Shown in pieces: positions 1 to 8,836 of a stretch of 64,000 nt of DNA; position 1 is the first letter of the stretch, and every line of letters starts with the position of its first letter. Made by a program: the position numbers and the translations under genes. Source of the stretch: Bacillus sp. FJAT-45350 (GTDB lineage Bacteria; Bacillota; Bacilli; Bacillales; NISU01); assembly GCF_002335805.1 (NCBI RefSeq), contig NZ_NISU01000001.1, forward strand, positions 1,992,079-2,056,078, given 5' to 3'. Under the pieces are notes generated by a model that was not told the DNA's origin, did no database searches, and saw only the letters and a list, made by a program, of their open reading frames with translations.

Positions 1-1874
1 TTTAATCGTGTAAAAATTTGTTTTGTATCTTTTGCCCCTGCTTCTGTTTCTTCAGCCTGTTTTACAATTACTTTAAGTGAATCTCCACCTTTGCCGATTA
101 ACTTCACTTGTTCTTCAACTGAAAGTAAATTCTTCTCCATCAAGTTTACAGCAACAGATGTTTCACCTTGAATTTCTTTTATTATTTGTGTAATTTCACC
201 AGCAGATAGACTTGATTGCTCGGCTAACTTACGCACTTCATCTGCAACAATCGCAAAGCCCTTACCATGCTCACCAGCACGAGCCGCTTCTATCGCTGCA
301 TTTAATGCAAGTAAATTTGTTTGGTCTGAAATATTTGTAATAATTGTAATAATGTCACCAATCTTCTCAGAGTATTCACCCAAAGCGTGAACAGAACTTG
401 ACGCAGAAGATACAATTTTACGAGTTTGGTCAATTTGATTGATTGCTTCAACTATTGAACGCTCTCCATCTCGTGCAATCGCTGTAGATGTTTCAGCATT
501 ATGTAATGTTATATCTACATGATTGTTTCCATTCTCTACTTCTTTCACTGACTCTTCCATCATCGTTAAAATTGATGATGCATAATCATTTTGCTTAATA
601 ACCCCTTCAGACACTTCATTAATTGTCGTAGCAATTTGTGTTGAAGACTGTTCTGTTTGTTCTGCACTTGCAGCTAACTGTTGTGAAGAAGAAGTCGCAT
701 GCTCTGCGCTCTTCATAACATTTTTTACAATTGAACGAACATTACCTACAAATTGATTTGTAGCAGTAGCCAATTCTCCAATTTCATCTTCACTATCTAC
801 CTTTATTTCCTTTGTTAGGTCCCCACCACTTGATGCCAATACATTTAACTCATGACGTAGGTGATTAATAGGTTTACTCATTCTAGATGAGAACCACAAT
901 GAAAGAAGTACAGTTACTAAAATAATAGCTGTAGCTATTGCTATTATGTCATTACGCAATTTATACAGTTCAGTAAAAGCCTCTACTTCATCAACCTCAA
1001 TCACCAATCCCAAAACTTGTTCACCAATTAATACTGTTCCCACAGCCCCTAAAACTGGATTCCCAATATAGTCTGGATAAATCCCATTAAACTCAAATGT
1101 CAAATCACGATTTCTAATAGGTTCACTAAGTACACCTACCGCCATCGTATTAATCGTTACGTTCATTGCGGCACCTTCTGTATAATCACCTAATCTTGTA
1201 TCTGTATATAATAAACCTTCTTCGTTAATTAAATATGCGTCTCCACTTTGACCAATTCTATGAATCTGATTATGTACAAGATTTGATATTAATTGCTGAT
1301 CAAGTAAGATATTAACGGTACCAACAAAATCACCACTCGTTCCATTACTATAAACAGGTGTAGCTAGAATTTTTACATTTGAACCATAGACATCTGAATA
1401 GAATAATTCAGACCAAAATTGTTCCCCCTGCAACGAATTGATGAAATAATTTCTATCTGAAATATTTGTTCCTTCAATTCCTTTTTCAACTGTCGCATAT
1501 GTTACGACACCAGATTCGTCAGCTATAAATATATTAGTAAATTCGTATTCTTCTAAAGTCGTAGTTAAAATTCGGTCCAATTCATTGTATGAGCTTTGTC
1601 CTTCACCAATCGTTTCATCTATCATATGTAACTCGGCTATCTTTTCATACAATGAACTTGCCATGACTTGCCCATCACCAGCTCGTTCCGAATAATAATT
1701 ATTAATTTTTGATTTTGTTAGCTCAAGAAATATTTCATTACCTTTTATTACCTCAGTCGTCATATTATTCTTCGCATCATTGTATATCAAGGTACTTATA
1801 CCCACTAATGGTAGGAACGATACGAAAAACACTAATACTAAAAGCTTATTCCTTATTTTCATTCTCTTCCACAT
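1..1874 (-). CDS. methyl-accepting chemotaxis protein (3' end beyond window)
   Basis: Membrane chemoreceptor that passes ligand signals to the CheA/CheW array. I translated the minus strand from the ATG at 1874; the frame stays open to base 1, giving about 624 visible residues, and the C terminus is missing. A first membrane helix (about residues 8-30) is followed by a large extracellular dCache-like sensor domain, a second helix at about 305-327, HAMP, and the signalling domain. The highly conserved hairpin tip is clear: [19 protein letters not shown], followed by [16 protein letters not shown]. Start chosen for GGGAG seven bases upstream. The ligand cannot be told from sequence. Confidence 0.95.
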   Translation of the reverse strand, partial: MWKRMKIRNKLLVLVFFVSFLPLVGISTLIYNDAKNNMTTEVIKGNEIFLELTKSKINNYYSERAGDGQVMASSLYEKIAELHMIDETIGEGQSSYNELDRILTTTLEEYEFTNIFIADESGVVTYATVEKGIEGTNISDRNYFINSLQGEQFWSELFYSDVYGSNVKILATPVYSNGTSGDFVGTVNILLDQQLISNLVHNQIHRIGQSGDAYLINEEGLLYTDTRLGDYTEGAAMNVTINTMAVGVLSEPIRNRDLTFEFNGIYPDYIGNPVLGAVGTVLIGEQVLGLVIEVDEVEAFTELYKLRNDIIAIATAIILVTVLLSLWFSSRMSKPINHLRHELNVLASSGGDLTKEIKVDSEDEIGELATATNQFVGNVRSIVKNVMKSAEHATSSSQQLAASAEQTEQSSTQIATTINEVSEGVIKQNDYASSILTMMEESVKEVENGNNHVDITLHNAETSTAIARDGERSIVEAINQIDQTRKIVSSASSSVHALGEYSEKIGDIITIITNISDQTNLLALNAAIEAARAGEHGKGFAIVADEVRKLAEQSSLSAGEITQIIKEIQGETSVAVNLMEKNLLSVEEQVKLIGKGGDSLKVIVKQAEETEAGAKDTKQIFTRL

Positions 1875-1897
1875 AGTACTTCTCCCTTCCTATTTAT

Positions 1898-1913
1898 CTA
1901 GTACCAGTACTAG
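1898..1913. promoter_or_regulatory. palindrome in chemoreceptor leader
   Basis: CTAGTAC-CA-GTACTAG is a perfect inverted repeat with 7-base arms, lying between the possible promoter and the start codon at 1874. It could be an operator; nothing names the regulator. Confidence 0.3.
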
Positions 1914-1935
1914 GAATTTCTTATCACAATAAAAT

Positions 1936-1964
1936 ACTATACCTATTTTACTGTCCTTTGGAAA
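1936..1964 (-). promoter_or_regulatory. possible sigma-A promoter of the chemoreceptor gene
   Basis: On the minus strand TTTCCA (1964-1959) and TATAGT (1941-1936) are 17 bases apart. The -35 is a weak match and the -10 a good one. I saw no convincing sigma-D motif. Confidence 0.35.
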
Positions 1965-2098
1965 GTAATTACACTCAAAAAAATTAACTACCTATAGAAA
2001 AACATATAAAAAGTCTACACCAGATCAAAAAAGCCCATAGCAAATTGAACTGCACCCCAAAAGTTAGAGTTAGAATCTGACTTCTGGGGTGTATTTTT

Positions 2099-2662
2099 AT
2101 GGCTAAATATAGTGAAGAATTTAAATTAATAGTAGTAATAGAGTATCAAGAAGGAAACCTATCATATGTCAACTTGGCAAAGAAACATGGGATGCGAGAT
2201 AGCACTGCAATACAAAAATGGGTAAAAGTATACGAAAAATTTGGAGTGGACGGTTTGATGAAGAAGAATAAGAATCAAACTTATTCTGTTCAATTTAAAC
2301 TGAATGTTATAAGCTTTATGCAGAGAACAGGTTCTTCAAGGACAGAAGCTGCCCTTCACTTTGGATTAACAAACCCTTCTACAGTTAGCACATGGAAGAA
2401 AGCTTTTTTGGAAGGTGGTCCTGAAGCCCTGGTTGGAGTGAAAGGAATGAAACCTTTGTCTGATAAAGCTAAGGATAAAAAAATCAAACCTACTGAAGAG
2501 AAAGAAATGACATATGAACAAGAATTAAAAAGAGAAAACGAGCTTCTTCGTTTAGAAGTAGAATACCTAAAAAAGTTGCGAGCTTTTCAGATGGATCCGG
2601 AGGGCTATCTCGAAAAGCACAAACAGCAATATCATTCGAACTCAAAGAAAACTACCGATTAA
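2099..2662 (+). CDS. IS150-like transposase OrfA (helix-turn-helix)
   Basis: 187 residues. DNA-binding part of an IS3-family transposase with two successive helix-turn-helix units (about residues 1-55 and 60-115), as in IS150 InsJ, and a charged coiled-coil/leucine-zipper stretch near residues 140-165 (ENELLRLEVEYLKKL). That stretch contains the A AAA AAG site used to shift into the orfB frame. The ATG starts 13 bases after the GGGGTGTATT of the left end. Complete and intact in itself. Confidence 0.88.
   Translation: MAKYSEEFKLIVVIEYQEGNLSYVNLAKKHGMRDSTAIQKWVKVYEKFGVDGLMKKNKNQTYSVQFKLNVISFMQRTGSSRTEAALHFGLTNPSTVSTWKKAFLEGGPEALVGVKGMKPLSDKAKDKKIKPTEEKEMTYEQELKRENELLRLEVEYLKKLRAFQMDPEGYLEKHKQQYHSNSKKTTD
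2569..2575 (+). other. programmed -1 frameshift site A AAA AAG
   Basis: In the orfA frame these bases read (CT)A AAA AAG. Slipping back one base joins OrfA directly to the orfB frame, which then reads ...SRKAQTAISFELKENYRL and onward into the catalytic domain. This is the standard IS3-family route to an OrfAB fusion transposase. Confidence 0.8.
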
Positions 2663-2676
2663 AAGATGTTTTATAT

Positions 2677-3490
2677 GTGGTTGGTATTCCTGAATCATCG
2701 TACCACTATCATGTAAAGCGAATAAAAGAAGTGAATCCCGATCAAGAGCTTGAAACATATATTCAATCTATTTTTGAAGAGAATAATGGTAACTATGGTT
2801 ACCGTCGTATCCATTTAGAATTGAGAAACCGTGGGATTGACGTAAATCACAAGAAGGTTCAACGTATAATGAATCAACTTGGACTCAAAGGAGATAAGTT
2901 CAGACGAAAAACACGCAATTATAGTTCTTACAAAGGGAATATCGGTACAATTGCGAAGAATCGTATTAACCGTCGTTTCTTTACAAATGTGTGCCATCAA
3001 AAATTAGCAACAGATATCACAGAATTTAAATGTTTAGATGGAGTGAAACTGTATCTGAACCCCATTATGGATATGTGTAACGGTGAAATTCTATCGCATG
3101 GGATAAGTATGCGCCCGACCTTAGAGCTTGCACTTGATCCTCTCGATGAGGCTCTTGAAATTGTAAAGGGTTCAAAGTATAGAACAACGATACATTCTGA
3201 CCAAGGTTGGCATTATCAACATAAAAAAGTGGGTTAAAACGCTCAAGAAGAACAAAATATTTCAGAGTATGTCACGAAAAGGAAACTGTCTAGATAATTC
3301 ACCTATGGAGAGCTTTTTCGGCTTACTAAAACAAGAGATGTATTATGGAGAAGCAAAATGCTCATATGAAGATTTAAAAAAGAGAATTGAAGATTATATT
3401 TTTTATTATAATACCAAGCGTATAAAGCAAAAATTGGCTGGTATGAGTCCGGTTCAATACCGCATCCACACCAACCAATTAGCTGCTTAA
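2677..3490 (+). pseudogene. IS150-like transposase OrfB, frameshifted
   Basis: Catalytic DDE integrase of the element. The first part (2677-3237) holds the HTH_21-like region (NYGYRRIHLELRNRG), the first aspartate (ATDITEF) and the second (HSDQGW). Reading then runs into TAA at 3235. The remaining C-terminal part, with SRKGNCLDNSPMESFFG and the catalytic glutamate, continues in the +1 frame to TAA at 3490. One extra base in the run near 3226-3232 (AAAAAAGTGGG) explains this. The break lies between the second and third catalytic residues. A sequencing error in the homopolymer is the alternative. Confidence 0.85.
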
Positions 3491-3563
3491 AATAAAACTC
3501 TAACTTTATGGGGTCACATCACAAGCAATATAGCTAGAGCATAGGCTTTTCTTTGAATTAAGA

Positions 3564-4823
3564 TTATATAGGGAATTTTTCCTTATTAGAACTTGTTACT
3601 TTAACAAGTTCACGAGTATTTTTCTCCACTTCTATAGGGTTAACTATTTTTCTTGCAACACCAGTTCGTATCGCTGCCTCTGCTACAGCACTTGCTACAG
3701 CGGGGGCAACCCTTGCATCAAATGGTGCAGGAATAACATAATCATCAGTTAAATCTTCTTCATCTATTAAATTCGCAATAGCATATACAGCCGCAATTTT
3801 CATTTCTTCGTTAATATCAGAAGCACGTACATCTAATGCTCCTCTAAAAATTCCTGGAAAAGCTAAAACATTATTTACTTGGTTAGGAAAGTCCGAACGC
3901 CCTGTTCCTATTACTTTCACTCCGACACTCTTAGCAAGTTCTGGCATAATCTCAGGTGTTGGATTTGCCATCGCAAAGATTATCGGATTATCATTCATCT
4001 TCCTTACCATCTCTTCTGTCATTGCTCCTGCAACCGATACACCAATAAATACATCTGCATCCGTAAGAACTTCTTCAAGTGAACCTTCTTGACGGTTATT
4101 GTTAGTGTAACGAGCAACCTCTTCCTTCATGCTATTCATACCATACGCTCTTCCTTCATATATAGCACCTTTAGAATCACACATAATGATGTTTGATACA
4201 CCTAACTCTTTAAGCAACTTAACAATCGCGATACCTGCTGAGCCAGCTCCATTGATAACTACTTTAATTGATGTAAATTCTTTATTCACTAGTTTAAGAG
4301 AATTCAACAATCCGGCTGCTGTTACAATTGCAGTTCCATGTTGGTCATCGTGGAACACCGGAATATCTAATTCTTCCTTTAGTCGTTGTTCTATAACAAA
4401 ACAGTTTGGTGCAGCAATATCTTCTAAGTTGACCCCACCAAAAGTCGGTGCTATCGCTTTTACTATTTGGATTATTTCTTCAACTTCCTTTGTATTAAGA
4501 CAGACTGGGAAAGCATCTACACCTGCAAATGTCTTAAATAGAACAGCCTTTCCTTCCATTACTGGGAGAGCTGCTTCCGGTCCAATATCACCTAACCCTA
4601 AGACAGCAGTTCCATCAGAAACAACAGCTACTGTATTCCCTTTAAACGTGTAATCATAGACAAGTTCCGTGTTTTCAGCTATTTCCTTAGAAGGTTCTGC
4701 TACCCCTGGTGAATAAGCAAGACTTAAATCTTTAGCATTTTCAACTGGTACCTTTGACGCTACACGAAGCTTCCCTTGATTTTCCTTATGCAGTTTTAAC
4801 GCCTCTTCCCTTAATCTATCCAA
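3564..4823 (-). CDS. NAD(P)-dependent malic enzyme (YtsJ/MaeB type)
   Basis: 419 residues. Oxidatively decarboxylates malate to pyruvate and CO2, with reduction of NAD or NADP, in the cytoplasm. Malic-enzyme N domain includes the YSPGVAEPS and YTFKGNTVAVVSDG regions, then GLGDIGPEAALPVMEGK and the metal-site HDDQHGTA; the Rossmann domain has VINGAGSAGIA. It is the length of the small bacterial form without a phosphotransacetylase tail. The start is TTG at 4823: GGAG lies nine bases upstream and the nearer ATG (4837) runs into a stop. Single-gene unit; its natural terminator is now interrupted by the IS. Co-factor preference cannot be read with confidence. Confidence 0.95.
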   Translation of the reverse strand: MDRLREEALKLHKENQGKLRVASKVPVENAKDLSLAYSPGVAEPSKEIAENTELVYDYTFKGNTVAVVSDGTAVLGLGDIGPEAALPVMEGKAVLFKTFAGVDAFPVCLNTKEVEEIIQIVKAIAPTFGGVNLEDIAAPNCFVIEQRLKEELDIPVFHDDQHGTAIVTAAGLLNSLKLVNKEFTSIKVVINGAGSAGIAIVKLLKELGVSNIIMCDSKGAIYEGRAYGMNSMKEEVARYTNNNRQEGSLEEVLTDADVFIGVSVAGAMTEEMVRKMNDNPIIFAMANPTPEIMPELAKSVGVKVIGTGRSDFPNQVNNVLAFPGIFRGALDVRASDINEEMKIAAVYAIANLIDEEDLTDDYVIPAPFDARVAPAVASAVAEAAIRTGVARKIVNPIEVEKNTRELVKVTSSNKEKFPI

Positions 4824-4882
4824 TTCTCTTCACTCCATTTTTTTGTTTTTCATCTAAATTTTTCGAAATTTTATATTATTGT

Positions 4883-4891
4883 ATTATAACA
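4883..4891 (-). promoter_or_regulatory. extended -10 promoter element of malic enzyme gene
   Basis: The minus strand reads TGTTATAAT here, a TGnTATAAT extended -10, about 60 bases before the TTG start. No good -35 lies 17 bases upstream. Confidence 0.4.
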
Positions 4892-4924
4892 GCATAAAAA
4901 ATGCAACCTTCTGTAGTAAAACAA

Positions 4925-5046
4925 TATGAGATTGTACTATAATGGACCCGTTCATTACTCGTCCTAATTTTAGAAACATAGTAGATTTTTTACACATTAC
5001 TTAAAAAGGCTGACTCAAAAGGTAATTCACCTTTCGAAACAGCCTC
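4925..5046 (-). repeat. hairpin-tail repeat, copy D (also terminator of pxpC)
   Basis: On the minus strand GAGGCTG...CAGCCTTTTT forms a hairpin with an internal AAAGGT/ACCTTT stem and a T run (5046-5003), just after the pxpC stop, so it can end the pxp operon. The sequence after it, AAGTAATGTG and onward, matches the tail of the dispersed repeat at 22319, 43062 and 54372. Confidence 0.65.
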
Positions 5047-6009
5047 TTACAAGTTATCACTGACCCTTTTTAAATTTTTAATAAGTTTTTCTTGCCTTAT
5101 GTATAATTCCTGCGCTTCTTCAATCGATACCGCTTGAAAACAAACAACATCTCCAGGTACTAATTGGGCAATGATTGATAAATCACTAGTTATAACTGCA
5201 CCAATACGAGGATATCCTCCAGTTGTTTGACGATCTGCCAACATAATTATCGGCTGGCCACTAGCCGGTACTTGTATAGTACCAAAAGATATCGCGTCCG
5301 AAAGAATATCAGCTCCTCCTTCAAGCTCAATCCGTGAGCCATGAAGTCGCATTCCCATCCGATCATTATCTTTCGTAACCTCATATTTTGACTTAAGAAA
5401 TATACGTTTTCCCTCTGCTGTAAAAAACTCTAAATCAGGTCCTAATACCACTCTTACTTTTTTCTTAGCTTCGTATGTAGGTCTGTAGTTATTATGAAGT
5501 ATCCTACCTTTTATCATCGCATGTGAGATTTTTTCTTCGTTTCGATAAAGAATATCACCTTTGATTAAGCTTCTACCATTAAATCCTCCTAGTACTCCTT
5601 TTGTGTAGGTAGAATGACTTCCTAAAACAATAGGAACAGATACCCCACCTGAATTACAGATATAAGCCCTTGCACCTGAAATTCTTTTACCAAAAGAAAT
5701 TTTATCCCCTTTATATACGATAATCGACTTCCACATATCTATTCTTTTATTATTTACCATCGGTGTAAAATTACCACCACAAATAGCAATGACAGCTGAC
5801 TCTAACACTTCTAACATTGGTCCTACTAGGGTTATTTCTAGTACTGGAGCATAAGGCTCATTTCCTACTAAAATATTACCTATTCTACTAGAGTAGGGAT
5901 CAACCACTCCTGAGACAACGATTCCATGCCTTTGGTAGCCAACCCTACCTTGATCTTGTACCGTCGTCAGTAATCCACCCTTGATAACACGAAATAATAA
6001 CTTATCCAT
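5047..6009 (-). CDS. pxpC: 5-oxoprolinase subunit PxpC (KipA family)
   Basis: 320 residues. One of three subunits of the bacterial ATP-dependent 5-oxoprolinase that opens pyroglutamate to glutamate. Belongs to the biotin-dependent carboxyltransferase-like KipA/UPF family: N-terminal GLLTTVQDQGRVGYQRHG, then GGNFTPMVNN, and the C-terminal ADRQTTGGYPRIG signature. Usual family length. The start overlaps the end of pxpA by eight bases, suggesting translational coupling. In B. subtilis the homologues are the kip genes, where KipI/KipA also affect KinA; that regulatory role is not shown by this context because no kipR-like gene is adjacent. Confidence 0.93.
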   Translation of the reverse strand: MDKLLFRVIKGGLLTTVQDQGRVGYQRHGIVVSGVVDPYSSRIGNILVGNEPYAPVLEITLVGPMLEVLESAVIAICGGNFTPMVNNKRIDMWKSIIVYKGDKISFGKRISGARAYICNSGGVSVPIVLGSHSTYTKGVLGGFNGRSLIKGDILYRNEEKISHAMIKGRILHNNYRPTYEAKKKVRVVLGPDLEFFTAEGKRIFLKSKYEVTKDNDRMGMRLHGSRIELEGGADILSDAISFGTIQVPASGQPIIMLADRQTTGGYPRIGAVITSDLSIIAQLVPGDVVCFQAVSIEEAQELYIRQEKLIKNLKRVSDNL

Positions 6010-6775
6010 CAGAATACCCTACCGCCTTTATCATAATTCTATGATTGATTAACTCTTTTCTTAATTCTTTTGCAAAATCTAGCGCACGTAATGAATCACC
6101 ATGGATACAAATTGTATCTGCTTGCAATTGAATACTCCTTCCGTTTGTTGCTTCCGCACTACCTTTTGTGACCATATCGATCACACGTCTAGCCGCAACG
6201 AGTGGATCATCAATAAACGCATCTTCTCTAGAACGCGGTGTAAGGGAACCATCCTCTTGGTACGTACGGTCAGCAAACACCTCATTGGCTACTTGTATAC
6301 CAATCCTCTCACCAGCTTTCGTTAATTCACTATTTGATAAGCCATACAAAATTAACTCAGGTCGAAAGTCATAAATCGCTTCAGCAATTGCTGTCGCAAT
6401 TTTACTATCCTTTGCTGCCATATTATATAGTGCACCATGGGGCTTAACATGTTGAAGAATTGCTCCATTCACTTTAACGAAAGCATCCAGAGCACCAATT
6501 TGATATAGTATAGAGTTATATACATCCTTTGCATCTACTTGAATAATTCTTCTTCCAAAACCTATTAAATCTTGTAAACTAGGATGGGCTCCAATTGACA
6601 CACCTTTGCTCACTGCTAACTTTACAGTTTCAGACATAATATTGTGATCACCAGCATGATAACCACAAGCAATATTTGCTGAAGAGACTAAATCGAGAAC
6701 GTATTCATCTTGACCTATTGTATATGTACCAAAACTTTCTCCTAAATCACAATTCAAATCTACTTGTACACTCAT
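6002..6775 (-). CDS. pxpA: 5-oxoprolinase subunit PxpA (LamB/YcsF family)
   Basis: 257 residues. Subunit A of the 5-oxoprolinase. Starts with the family signature VDLNCDLGESFG, followed by NIACGYHAGDH and SIGAHPSLQDLIGFGRR; C-terminal region has CIHGDS. Complete. Only one base separates it from the pxpB stop and it overlaps pxpC, so the three genes form one unit with order B-A-C. Confidence 0.95.
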   Translation of the reverse strand: MSVQVDLNCDLGESFGTYTIGQDEYVLDLVSSANIACGYHAGDHNIMSETVKLAVSKGVSIGAHPSLQDLIGFGRRIIQVDAKDVYNSILYQIGALDAFVKVNGAILQHVKPHGALYNMAAKDSKIATAIAEAIYDFRPELILYGLSNSELTKAGERIGIQVANEVFADRTYQEDGSLTPRSREDAFIDDPLVAARRVIDMVTKGSAEATNGRSIQLQADTICIHGDSLRALDFAKELRKELINHRIMIKAVGYSDG

Positions 6776-6776
6776 C

Positions 6777-7508
6777 TTATTCCTCCATACTGTATTCTTT
6801 TATTTGATATGTTCCATTCTCTACTTCTTTTTGTATATCATAATATTGCTGAACTGAAATTGGAACGAACGTAACATAATCACCAGCCTGAAATAATACT
6901 GGCCGATTTCTATTACTATCAAATAGTTTCACTGGAGTTTTTCCAATAATTCTCCATCCTCCAGGAGTATCTAATGAATAGATTCCAGTTTGTGAGCCTG
7001 CAATTCCTACCGAACCCGCCTCAACTCGTTCTCTAGGAACCTTAAGTCTTGGTGTCGCTATCCTTTCAGACATTCCACCTAAATAAGGAAATCCAGGACT
7101 AAATCCAAGCATGTAAACAAGATAACTTGGTTGTGAGTGCAATCGTACAATTGTGTCCTTGTCGATGCTATGGAATTTTGCAACCGTCTCTAAATCGTAA
7201 CCAAACTCCTTATCATAACAAGTAGGTATTAGGTAGTTAGTAGCCTTTGGTATTTGATTCTCCACTCGAACACCTTCTAAACTTTCAATATATTCAATTA
7301 ATTCATTATATGTAATCACGCTTGGATTATAAAAAACCGTAACTGTTGTATATGCAGGCACCCATTCTATAATCCCGTTATTGTTTTCCTGCTCTAGTAA
7401 AAAGCAAAATCTACGTATCTTTTTATTTACCTCTTTACATATCATCGTACCAAATTCAATACGAAGGGCACAATCTCCTAAGCATTTATATTTATTTACT
7501 ATATTCAT
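6777..7508 (-). CDS. pxpB: 5-oxoprolinase subunit PxpB (KipI family)
   Basis: 243 residues. Allophanate-hydrolase subunit-1-like subunit of 5-oxoprolinase. Diagnostic motifs are YLLGFSPGFPYLGG-type residues (here YMLGFSPGFPYLGGM), PRLKVPRERVEAGSVGIAG and TPGGWRIIG. First gene of pxpBAC; start ATG at 7508 preceded by GAGGTG. Homologous to B. subtilis KipI. Confidence 0.93.
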   Translation of the reverse strand: MNIVNKYKCLGDCALRIEFGTMICKEVNKKIRRFCFLLEQENNNGIIEWVPAYTTVTVFYNPSVITYNELIEYIESLEGVRVENQIPKATNYLIPTCYDKEFGYDLETVAKFHSIDKDTIVRLHSQPSYLVYMLGFSPGFPYLGGMSERIATPRLKVPRERVEAGSVGIAGSQTGIYSLDTPGGWRIIGKTPVKLFDSNRNRPVLFQAGDYVTFVPISVQQYYDIQKEVENGTYQIKEYSMEE

Positions 7509-7557
7509 TGAAAATACACCTCATCTAACATCTAATCTAGTATGTTGATTGTAGCAC

Positions 7558-7609
7558 ACTATATTCCCCCTATAGTATGGGTGCTCCCCATTAACTTGAA
7601 AGCACCCAT
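7558..7609. repeat. inverted repeats between pxpB and the 68-residue gene
   Basis: Two small inverted repeats: ACTATA-TTCCCCC-TATAGT (7558-7576), in the promoter region of pxpB, and ATGGGTGCT...AGCACCCAT (7577-7609), just downstream of the minus-strand gene ending at 7629. The second may be its terminator, although no T run follows on that strand. Confidence 0.4.
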
Positions 7610-7628
7610 TTCTTTTGATAATTACTAT

Positions 7629-7835
7629 TTATTCGTTGTAAAAACCATCAAATTCAATCATACCGTCCCTAGGGATATCCGTGCCCCTGCCGTGATATTC
7701 ATTAATCATCGCATCTACCATTTCTTCTTCATTCGTTGTTACTTCGTATTCAAGCGTAAATCCTTCTTCTGCATTTCTTACTTTTTTATGGTCTTGCTCA
7801 TTGCTAGGAAGCTTTTGTTCTTCTCGTTTTGTCAT
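7629..7835 (-). CDS. small acidic protein of unknown function
   Basis: 68 residues, hydrophilic, no membrane segment or cysteine. N-terminal part is charged (MTKREEQKLPSNEQDHKK), the rest acidic, ending in RGTDIPRDGMIEFDGFYNE. I do not recognise the family. A strong AAGGAGTG lies six bases before the ATG, which with the frame supports a real gene. It stands alone between the pxp operon and the methyltransferase gene, on the same strand as both. Confidence 0.6.
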   Translation of the reverse strand: MTKREEQKLPSNEQDHKKVRNAEEGFTLEYEVTTNEEEMVDAMINEYHGRGTDIPRDGMIEFDGFYNE

Positions 7836-7898
7836 ATTTCCACTCCTTTCAAGATGTCACACTTATTTTTTTCAAGTATTATAAAAAAATACCACCCA

Positions 7899-7932
7899 AA
7901 AAAAGCTAACAGCTTTAACGGTTAGCTTTTTA
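7899..7932. terminator. terminator after PrmA-like gene
   Basis: AAAAGCTAAC...GTTAGCTTTT hairpin with A and T runs on both sides; it can end the minus-strand gene that stops at 7940. Confidence 0.8.
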
Positions 7933-7939
7933 TACTTTA

Positions 7940-8836
7940 TTATCGCTTTGAAAATAACAACGTTATCCATTCATTCGTCTGTTTTCTTACAATTAACCTA
8001 CACGTTGCAAATAAGTCCTTCACCTTGTCTTCGTTCCACTCTACAATCCCTGACACTAAAAAATTGGTACCCTTGTCTAACAGTTTATGTTGTTTAACTA
8101 GTCCAACGGTTTCATTAGCACCAATATTAATAAAAATCCAATCATGATTATCTTGAATGATATCATCGTGTTGTAGCAAATCAGCTTGGACTATTTCAAT
8201 AGAAGAAACACGATTCAGTTTACTTTGATGCTCTATCTCACGTTCCACAGGTTCAATGTCAACCGCGAGAATTTTTTTTGCACCTTTTAACGCTGCTCCA
8301 ATACTTAAAATCCCCGAACCAGTCCCTAAATCAAGGACAGAAACTCCTTCATCCATATGTTTTATTATCATTCTCAAACAATCCTGTGTCGTTTCGTGAA
8401 TTCCTGTCCCAAAGGCACCCTGTGGATCCACTTTTATCACTCGTTTATCATCATACTCATTTACTGAATCAGGATAAACAATAACCCAACCGTTTCCTAA
8501 ATCAATATCCTCGAAGGATTGTTCCCACCCTTCATCCTTTATCACTTGATAAGCTACCTCTTTCTGTCCAAACGCTATTTCTTTTTCAATTAAACCAAAA
8601 TACGTCTCAGGTAAATTGGGAACCTGCCCTTCTTCAGCATAGATTTTTAGGTCTATTAACTCTACTTCCTTCCTATCAACACCGTATCCATTATCATCTT
8701 TCGTAACCTCAAAAGGAATATCATAATATAAGTAGGTAATTCCAACTGCATTTAATTTTTCAACATAAAAATCAACTTTGTCTAACGGCACACAGACGAC
8801 AAACTCATGAAGCATCCACACCATTCCTTCTGTCAT
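7940..8836 (-). CDS. PrmA-like class I methyltransferase
   Basis: 298 residues. S-adenosylmethionine-dependent methyltransferase resembling ribosomal protein L11 methyltransferase. Seen: GTGIHETTQ, the SAM-binding LDLGTGSGILSIGAALKGA, and VDIEP at the end of strand 2. At the position where PrmA enzymes read N-I-L-A the sequence is NIGANE, and the N-terminal domain is weakly PrmA-like. The true L11 enzyme is normally next to dnaJ; this copy instead follows a GbsR-type regulator, its ATG sharing one base with that gene's TAA. It may be a paralogue acting on another substrate. Internal ATGs at 8824 and 8815 are possible starts. Confidence 0.8.
   Translation of the reverse strand: MTEGMVWMLHEFVVCVPLDKVDFYVEKLNAVGITYLYYDIPFEVTKDDNGYGVDRKEVELIDLKIYAEEGQVPNLPETYFGLIEKEIAFGQKEVAYQVIKDEGWEQSFEDIDLGNGWVIVYPDSVNEYDDKRVIKVDPQGAFGTGIHETTQDCLRMIIKHMDEGVSVLDLGTGSGILSIGAALKGAKKILAVDIEPVEREIEHQSKLNRVSSIEIVQADLLQHDDIIQDNHDWIFINIGANETVGLVKQHKLLDKGTNFLVSGIVEWNEDKVKDLFATCRLIVRKQTNEWITLLFSKR

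Larger units (their letters stand above)
2046..3523 (+). mobile_element. IS3-family insertion sequence, IS150-like
   Basis: About 1.48 kb. The left end reads TGAACTGCACCCCAAAAGTT and the reverse complement of the right end TGTGATGTGACCCCATAAAG; both continue into GTTAGAGTT, so the ends are imperfect inverted repeats with TG...CA termini, as in the IS150 group. Inside are orfA, an A AAA AAG slippage site and orfB with DDE transposase motifs. AGCAA occurs at 2039-2043 and 3524-3528 and may be the target duplication, but the exact end bases are uncertain by a few positions. OrfB carries a frameshift, so this copy is probably not autonomous. Confidence 0.88.
2028..3552. terminator. terminator hairpin split by the IS element
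   Basis: The two flanks of the IS carry complementary arms: AAAAGCCCATA just left of the element and CATAGGCTTTT at about 3539-3549. Rejoined and read on the minus strand they give an 11-bp stem (with G-U pairs), a loop of about 15 bases and a run of T. This would have been the terminator of the malic enzyme gene, whose stop is at 3564. Confidence 0.65.

Noticed and set aside
3226-3232. A AAA AAG as a second programmed frameshift site
   Set aside because: A -1 slip here leads to the wrong frame; the C-terminal part needs +1, so mutation or error is a better reading.
4129-4653. 174-codon plus-strand frame
   Set aside because: Lies wholly opposite the malic enzyme gene; composition is that of an antisense reading with no binding site.
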